This document shows, piece by piece, positions 58,795 to 64,000 of a stretch of DNA of 64,000 bases. Each line of letters begins with the position of its first letter. The first letter of the stretch is position 1. The notes below the pieces were generated by a model. The model did not search any database. It saw nothing but the letters and a program-made list of their open reading frames with translations, and had not been told where the DNA came from. Made by a program: the position numbers and the translations under genes. The stretch comes from Tumebacillus avium (GTDB lineage: Bacteria; Bacillota; Bacilli; Tumebacillales; Tumebacillaceae), in assembly GCF_002162355.1 (NCBI RefSeq), contig NZ_CP021434.1:342501-406500 (forward strand), given 5' to 3'.

Positions 58795-60171
58795 ATGTAT
58801 CAAGCAGTGCGTTACGAAGAGCAGTTGGAGACCTTTTTGGCAAAAATCGAAGCGGGCAGCGCCGATGACGCCGGGCGGTTGATCGCAGAACTGCAGGCGG
58901 ATGGGCTGAGTGACAATGGGATTTACCTGCTGTTTGCGCTCGCTTCGGCGCGCTGGATCGACCATCACGGCCCGTGGATCGGGCATGGCACATTGAACAT
59001 GGGGCCGATGATTCACGCGTCCGCCCTGATGGATGAGCGGCACAAGCGGCTGGCGATGATCCAGGCGGCGCTGTATGTGTTTGACCTGTTCCATGCGCCC
59101 AACTACGGCCCATACATCCAGCCGCAGATGAAAGGCGTGCAGCGTGCGACGGCGGAGGAAACGCTGCGTGATCTGCTGAAAAACTTTGAGGACGGGACGT
59201 ATCAGAATCTGTCGGAGAATCTGTTTGTCGGCTTGTATCGCCAGACGGGCGGGGATGTGCGGGATGTCATTTTGCGCATGGGCATTCAGGAGTATGGGCG
59301 CAACGAGCACAAGCTGCTGATCGCGCTGCGGACGCTGGATTTGCTGGCGGTGGATGATTTTGCCCAATACGGCGAGACCCTGCTGCGTCCGGCTGTGCAG
59401 TATCTGGCGTCGCTGCCGAAGAACTCCGTCTACTGGGATCGCGTGCAGGCTGCGATTTCTACGCATGGTCTGGCTGATCATCCGATGAAGTGGGAAGGTG
59501 AAGTCGATGCGGCGTATGTGGAAGTGTTTGCCGCGCAGCTGATCGAGGCGGAGCACGGCACCGAGCCTGACCTGTTTGGGGCGCAATTGGCAGCCGGGGT
59601 GAACCTGCCGACGCTGTATGAGGCGCTGGCGATTGCGTCTTCGCAGATTCTGCTGCGGAGCGGTTCGTATGATGAGCATATCGTGACCGGCATTCACTGC
59701 CTGCTGAACATCCTGCGCGACGAAACGGTGCCTGCCGAGCTGAAGCGTCCGGCGCTGCTGATCTCCTTGGAAAGCTCCCGTACGCGCAGCTTTAAAGGCG
59801 ACCGTGAAGCCTGGCTTCCGCGGCCGGCAGTTGCGGCGGTGCAAGGGCAGTCTGCAAGCGACATGCTCGATGCGATCCTCGCCAGCATCCACCGCGATGC
59901 GACCGGGCTCGAAGCGGCGTCGCTGACCGGAGCTTATCTGCAGCAAGGTTTCGACCTCGATGCATTGACCCAGACCCTGATGCACGAAAGCTTGAAAGTG
60001 GGCGGCCCCTTCCGTGCCCTGCATATCACCAAAATGATCTGGGGCATCTGGCTCGAAACCAAGCATTCCACCCACCCTTCCCGCTGGCATCACCTCGCCG
60101 CCGCGTCCGCCGCCATCGCCCGCGCCTACAACCAGCGCGAGCATGCGCAGCGCGCTCTGCTGCAGTGGTAG
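58795..60171 (+). CDS. Large cytoplasmic protein of unknown function
   Basis: 458 residues, helical, no membrane segment. A His-containing motif DHHGPWIGHGTLNMGPMIHASALM (about 56-79) and RALHITKMIWGIWLE near the end suggest an enzyme; the style recalls questin-oxidase-like proteins, but the match is not firm. TATAAT at 58754-58759 lies 35 bases upstream, and the ribosome site is AAGGAGTGATCTT. Single gene with its own terminator. Confidence 0.6.
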   Translation: MYQAVRYEEQLETFLAKIEAGSADDAGRLIAELQADGLSDNGIYLLFALASARWIDHHGPWIGHGTLNMGPMIHASALMDERHKRLAMIQAALYVFDLFHAPNYGPYIQPQMKGVQRATAEETLRDLLKNFEDGTYQNLSENLFVGLYRQTGGDVRDVILRMGIQEYGRNEHKLLIALRTLDLLAVDDFAQYGETLLRPAVQYLASLPKNSVYWDRVQAAISTHGLADHPMKWEGEVDAAYVEVFAAQLIEAEHGTEPDLFGAQLAAGVNLPTLYEALAIASSQILLRSGSYDEHIVTGIHCLLNILRDETVPAELKRPALLISLESSRTRSFKGDREAWLPRPAVAAVQGQSASDMLDAILASIHRDATGLEAASLTGAYLQQGFDLDALTQTLMHESLKVGGPFRALHITKMIWGIWLETKHSTHPSRWHHLAAASAAIARAYNQREHAQRALLQW

Positions 60172-60177
60172 AAACGC

Positions 60178-60212
60178 AAAAAGACTTCCCATCATCCGAT
60201 GGGAAGTCTTTT
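60178..60212. terminator. Bidirectional terminator
   Basis: A perfect 15-bp stem AAAAGACTTCCCATC / GATGGGAAGTCTTTT with loop ATCC. Confidence 0.92.
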
Positions 60213-60220
60213 CTATGTTC

Positions 60221-61042
60221 TTATTTTCCTTTAAAAACACCTTGCCGCTTTTCAAACATTGCCTGCATCGCTTCCTGATAATCTTCCGTCTCGGTCACAA
60301 TCGCCATATGCGATGACACAAGATCCAGCGCGGTGCGCAGGTCGGCCGTAGCGCTCTGGTACGCCGCCCGCTTGATCAATTGCACGGCAACCGGCGGCTG
60401 AGCGGCGATTTTGCGGGCGAGCTTGTAGGTCGCTTCCATCAACTGCTCTGCCGGAACGACACGGTTGACCAGCCCGATGCGCAGCGCTTCCTCCGCATCG
60501 ATCAAGTCCCCGGTCAGCAGCAGTTCCAGCGCCTTGGGCATCCCGACCAGACGCGGCAGGAAATACGCCCCGCCGTCGCCTGGCACGATGCCAAGCTTCA
60601 CATACGCCTCGGCAAAACGTGCCGTATCGGCCGCCACGCGCATGTCGCACATCAGCGCCATGTCACAGCCTGCCCCAATCGCATCGCCGTTCACCGCCGC
60701 GATCACCGGCTTGTCGACCTGCTCGAGTGTCAGCGGCACGCGCTGGATCAGCTTCCAGAGCGAATTTTTCCGCGCCAGTCCCGTGCTGTGCGTATCCTGC
60801 TCCGACTCGCCCGGCTCCAAAAAGCCCCGCCCTTCGCGCATCGCCTTCACATCGCCGCCCGCACAAAACGCCTTGCCGTTCGCCGTCAGCACCACCACGC
60901 GAATGTCCTCGCGGTCGCGGCACTCCTCCAGCGCTTTCACCCACGCTTCGATCATCGGGATCGAAAACGCATTCCGAGCCTCGGGACGATTCAGCACGAT
61001 CGTCGCCACGCCTTCCTTTACTTCAAACAGCAAATGCTCCAC
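60221..61042 (-). CDS. Crotonase superfamily enoyl-CoA hydratase/isomerase
   Basis: 273 residues. Oxyanion-hole motifs AFCAGGDVKAM and VNGDAIGAGCDMAL are intact. In the catalytic segment FAEAYVKLGIVPGDGGAYFL, the position of rat hydratase Glu144 is Tyr, while a Glu (ALELLLTGD) remains at the Glu164 position and an Asp is in PGDGG. This favours an isomerase or another crotonase reaction over plain hydration. GTG 61042 follows GAGGTG at six bases. Ten bases after the nitroreductase gene, so cotranscribed. Confidence 0.88.
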   Translation of the reverse strand: MEHLLFEVKEGVATIVLNRPEARNAFSIPMIEAWVKALEECRDREDIRVVVLTANGKAFCAGGDVKAMREGRGFLEPGESEQDTHSTGLARKNSLWKLIQRVPLTLEQVDKPVIAAVNGDAIGAGCDMALMCDMRVAADTARFAEAYVKLGIVPGDGGAYFLPRLVGMPKALELLLTGDLIDAEEALRIGLVNRVVPAEQLMEATYKLARKIAAQPPVAVQLIKRAAYQSATADLRTALDLVSSHMAIVTETEDYQEAMQAMFEKRQGVFKGK

Positions 61043-61052
61043 ACAAAACACC

Positions 61053-61943
61053 TCACTCCAGCTCGTTCTGTACATTCTCCGGCACAAAATAGATCGCCAG
61101 CGGATTGCCCATTTCCTCCTCGGGAATCCACCGCCCTTCGATCCCCAGCGCCCGCGTCGTCGCTTTCAGATGCAGCATCGCGATCCCGCAGCACAAGCGG
61201 CTCGAGTTCGGCGCGCCCGGATAAACCGGCTTCTTGTCTTTATACTCCTCCACACTGGACAGCGAAATGCGCCCGTCCTTGTGGTAAAACACATGCCACG
61301 GCTGCTTGTTATACGATGACGGCGCGACCTGCACCGCTTCCAGCCCGCGGTCAAACCAACGCGGTGGCACGACATCTTCCAGATAGGAGATCTTCCCCAG
61401 CGGTTTGCGCGCCCCGCGCTTTGTCCCGAACTTAAACAAGCCCTCATACAACGAGCTCATCCCGTCCTTCTTCGCAAAGCCGACCGGAGACACGGCCAGC
61501 ACCCGCTCGCCTTTTTCCAGACCGATCATACTCGCCGCCGTTTCCGGTCGGAAAAACCCGCCGATCCAGCACGTGTCAAATCCAAGCCGGGTCGCGTACA
61601 GCACACACTGCTCGCCCATATACCCGGCCGCCTCATAAAAATACGGATCGTCCACATTGGCGATCATGCAAATCATCGCCGGCGCGTTCTGCACCGCGCC
61701 GTAACTGCCGAGAAAGCCTTTGAAAATCTTCGACGTCACATCGGTGCCTTCCAGCAGCACCACCCGCGTCCGGACGCCCGGATACGGCTCCCAGCCGTTT
61801 TGCAAAAACTGCAAGAGCTGCTCCCGCTCCGCCTTGGGCAGCGGTTCTCCTGTATACGACCGCACCGAATGCCGGTGTTCGATCGCCTCATATAGTTGAA
61901 TCGCGGTCTCCCGCGTCATTTGTCCTGTCATTGTGCCTGCCAT
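61053..61943 (-). CDS. Nitroreductase family flavoprotein
   Basis: 296 residues. FMN-binding pattern HRHSVRSYTGEPL near the start, APSSYNKQPWHVFYH in the second half, and GIAMLHLKATTRALG towards the end. The first 180 residues and the last 110 both resemble nitroreductase segments, as in the larger putative-TM nitroreductase group. Reduces quinones or nitro compounds with NAD(P)H; substrate unknown. ATG 61943 follows GAGAGGAG. Confidence 0.85.
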   Translation of the reverse strand: MAGTMTGQMTRETAIQLYEAIEHRHSVRSYTGEPLPKAEREQLLQFLQNGWEPYPGVRTRVVLLEGTDVTSKIFKGFLGSYGAVQNAPAMICMIANVDDPYFYEAAGYMGEQCVLYATRLGFDTCWIGGFFRPETAASMIGLEKGERVLAVSPVGFAKKDGMSSLYEGLFKFGTKRGARKPLGKISYLEDVVPPRWFDRGLEAVQVAPSSYNKQPWHVFYHKDGRISLSSVEEYKDKKPVYPGAPNSSRLCCGIAMLHLKATTRALGIEGRWIPEEEMGNPLAIYFVPENVQNELE

Positions 61944-62000
61944 CTCCTGCTGACTCCTCTCGTGACTTACCCCCTTCCCCTAGCATATCACAAAAAATCC

Positions 62001-64000
62001 CTAGCCCAAATATTTCGTCGCTTCTGCCGGCGGCAATCGAAACGCCTGCCAGGCCGGAAGCATCGTCCCGATCAAAGCGATGACCAGCGTGCCGCCCACA
62101 TACAAACCCAGCTTGGCATACGGGAACAGGAGCGTCACCTGCTCGCCTTCCATAAACAGCTCGATCATCATCGCGCCAACATAGCTGCCGATCCCCGATC
62201 CGATCAGGATGCCCAGCACGCCGATCAGTGCGCCTTCGACCATGATGCTCCAATAGATCAGCCCCGGCCGCACCCCGATCGCCCGCAGCATCCCGATCTG
62301 CTGACGCCGCTCGCGAATCACCCGCATCATGATGATCGTCAAGCCCCCGATCCCGATCAAAGCGGCGAGCAGGGAGAAGCCTTCAAAGATCGTAAACAGC
62401 ATCCGTGAGAAGGAACTGTTCAGACTAAGCTCTTCCTGCACCATGCGCAGCGGATAGATGCCTTGCAGCGTCAAAGCTTTTTCAATCCCTTTGACAGTCT
62501 CCACACCTGCGTTCTCGTTTTGCAGGCGGATCAGCAATTCACTGGCGATTTTCTTCGGATCAGACGTTACATGCACCACTTCGCTTTGCTTGAGAAACAC
62601 GCCTGATGAAGCCAAAAAAGATGCGCTGTCCACGTCATACGCCGCCACGCCGATGATCCGCTTCGGAATCTTCACCCACTGTCGGGCCTGCTCCGAAACG
62701 ATCATCACGCCCGGATCGTTCGCCACCGCCAGCCATGCCTCCCGGTCGCTCGCATACGCCGGGTCGCGCTCTTTCAGCTTCAGCGTGGTCTGCCCGGCAA
62801 ACACCGCGTCAATCCCGTTGATGTTCGGGTACTCTTTCCGCTCAAATCCCGGATCGTTTTCCCCATACAACGCCACTTGCCACACCGCCGCGACAGACTC
62901 CACGCTGCTTGACTCCACATGCGGCGATTCCATCAGCGCTTGCTTCGCCTGCTCCGTCGTCAATTGCTTCCCTTCGACGTCGGCCACCAGGTCATAGCCG
63001 CCGGTGAGCTGACGAGCATTGCGTTCCCCAAACTGCGACACCAGCGTTTCGCTGAACACCCCGGACATCGAGGTCAGGAAAAACACCAGAGCAAACATCA
63101 GCACCAAAAGTGTCGTCCGCCGCTTCTGCAGCATCGGATAGCGCAGCGCCATGCGCAGCACCGCCACCAGCCGCCCAAAAGGAGCGAGCGTCTGATCCAG
63201 CCCCTCCGACAGCGGTTTGAAAAAGGCGGTCAGCAACAGGGCGCTCGCAATCGTCAGCCCAAACCCAATCGCAAACAGCCAGAGCGGAAACGTCCCGGAA
63301 AACGTTTCGCGCAGCCCTGTACGAAACGAATCGGTCAGCGTCAGCAAAAACAGCCCTGCCGTCAGCACCGCCGTGACCATCCGAACCGCCGTGCGCGGCA
63401 AGGACAGCTTGCCTCTGCCAATCCTTGCGCTATGCTGTTCTCCGGCCGCATACAGCGCCTCGACAATCGTGATGTCTGCCGCCTGTTTTGACACCCGCCA
63501 CGAGCAGAGCAGAATCAACAGCGCCCCGATTGCACCGCCTTGTACCAACGGCTTCAGCCCGATGAGCAGTTGATACTCCACCTGCAGCCCGTCTAACTGT
63601 GCAGACGCGCTGGTAAACAGGTCGCCAATCGACAGCATCATCCCATAGGCCAGCCCAATTCCAACGACGATGCCGAGCGCGCCGGAGAGCAGCGCATAAT
63701 ACGCGCCTTCCAGCCGCAGCAGCCCGCTAAGATCTGCGCGTGTCATGCCCAGCGCCCGCAGCACGCCAAGCTCTTGTCTGCGCTCTTCGGCGATCATTTT
63801 GAAGATGTTGATGATCAGCATCATCCCAATCGCAATCGCGTTCCACGAAGCGATGGTGAAGATCGGCAACAGCTTCATCGTCCGATCAAGACTCCGCTCC
63901 GCCTCGCCGCGCACCGCCGTGTCCTGCAAGCCGATGCCGGTGCCATACAACACGGGTGCCGTACTACCGATCCGCCCCGAGCCAAACAGGTAAGTCTGGT
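62001..64000 (-). CDS. FtsX-type ABC transporter permease (5' end outside window)
   Basis: The open frame runs past base 64000; 666 residues are visible. Two FtsX domains: one near the visible N-terminus (WNAIAIGMMLIINIFKMIAEERRQELGVLRALGMTRADLSGLLRLEGAYYALLSGALG) and one at the C-terminus (GGLTIIMMRVIRERRQQIGMLRAIGVRPGLIYWSIMVEGALIGVLGILIG). Between them are more membrane helices and an extracellular MacB-like domain. Such permeases export peptides or lipoproteins or respond to antimicrobial peptides. The ATPase partner is not in the window. Confidence 0.88.
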   Translation of the reverse strand, partial: QTYLFGSGRIGSTAPVLYGTGIGLQDTAVRGEAERSLDRTMKLLPIFTIASWNAIAIGMMLIINIFKMIAEERRQELGVLRALGMTRADLSGLLRLEGAYYALLSGALGIVVGIGLAYGMMLSIGDLFTSASAQLDGLQVEYQLLIGLKPLVQGGAIGALLILLCSWRVSKQAADITIVEALYAAGEQHSARIGRGKLSLPRTAVRMVTAVLTAGLFLLTLTDSFRTGLRETFSGTFPLWLFAIGFGLTIASALLLTAFFKPLSEGLDQTLAPFGRLVAVLRMALRYPMLQKRRTTLLVLMFALVFFLTSMSGVFSETLVSQFGERNARQLTGGYDLVADVEGKQLTTEQAKQALMESPHVESSSVESVAAVWQVALYGENDPGFERKEYPNINGIDAVFAGQTTLKLKERDPAYASDREAWLAVANDPGVMIVSEQARQWVKIPKRIIGVAAYDVDSASFLASSGVFLKQSEVVHVTSDPKKIASELLIRLQNENAGVETVKGIEKALTLQGIYPLRMVQEELSLNSSFSRMLFTIFEGFSLLAALIGIGGLTIIMMRVIRERRQQIGMLRAIGVRPGLIYWSIMVEGALIGVLGILIGSGIGSYVGAMMIELFMEGEQVTLLFPYAKLGLYVGGTLVIALIGTMLPAWQAFRLPPAEATKYLG

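Noticed and set aside
58780-60255. Antisense open frame (491 codons) over the 58.8-60.2 kb gene
   Set aside because: Arg/His/Gln-rich shadow composition, no ribosome site, and it overlaps a terminator and a well-supported gene.

Overview
This window comes from a spore-forming Bacillota chromosome, most likely Alicyclobacillaceae and resembling Tumebacillus. The genus is inferred from GC-rich flanks with Gram-positive ribosome binding sites, many TTG/GTG starts, a Spo0E-like phosphatase and several helix-turn-helix/TPR receptors of the RRNPP (Rap/NprR/PlcR/AimR) type. No rRNA or tRNA is present to confirm it.

Bases 1-19.5 kb are GC-rich core genome: an MFS transporter start (cut by the edge), TenA thiaminase, a YfmR/Uup-like ABC-F ATPase, a DUF2334/FG-GAP protein, proC, Nudix hydrolases, a stand-alone CoaB, VanZ, an OmpR-type two-component system, an HxlR-DoxX-pirin electrophile-response group and several small stress proteins. 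Genes are tightly packed and separated by strong, often bidirectional terminators.

Bases 19.5-50.8 kb are AT-richer and look like a mobile and defence island. In order it holds: an AAA ATPase with a PD-(D/E)XK nuclease-like partner and a 54-residue third gene; a secreted-protein gene split by an IS21 element; two divergent RRNPP regulators, one followed by a Phr-like peptide gene and then a 1140-residue nuclease-STAND NTPase with no promoter of its own; small unknown genes, including an FDLD-type orphan peptide; then a probable 16-kb integrative element. That element has two nearly identical large serine recombinases (the second frameshifted in a homopolymer), HNH and Mrr-like nucleases between them, a tyrosine recombinase, a structured non-coding region with its own promoter and terminator, a secreted amidase-domain protein, another RRNPP regulator, a Spo0E-like protein and an RRNPP regulator/peptide pair split by a second IS21 copy. 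A displaced 3' end of an rlmD-like gene at 34.68 kb matches the 3' end of intact rlmD at 50.83 kb, which suggests the element sits in rlmD.

Bases 50.8-64 kb return to GC-rich core: rlmD, a MazG-like pyrophosphohydrolase, RecQ with HEAT repeats, a 5'-3' exonuclease, an ECF sigma/anti-sigma pair, a large unknown protein, a crotonase, a nitroreductase and a truncated FtsX-type ABC permease.

The main theme is peptide signalling combined with defence and mobility: four HTH-TPR receptors in 24 kb, two with adjacent exported-peptide genes, one of these directly upstream of a nuclease-STAND gene.
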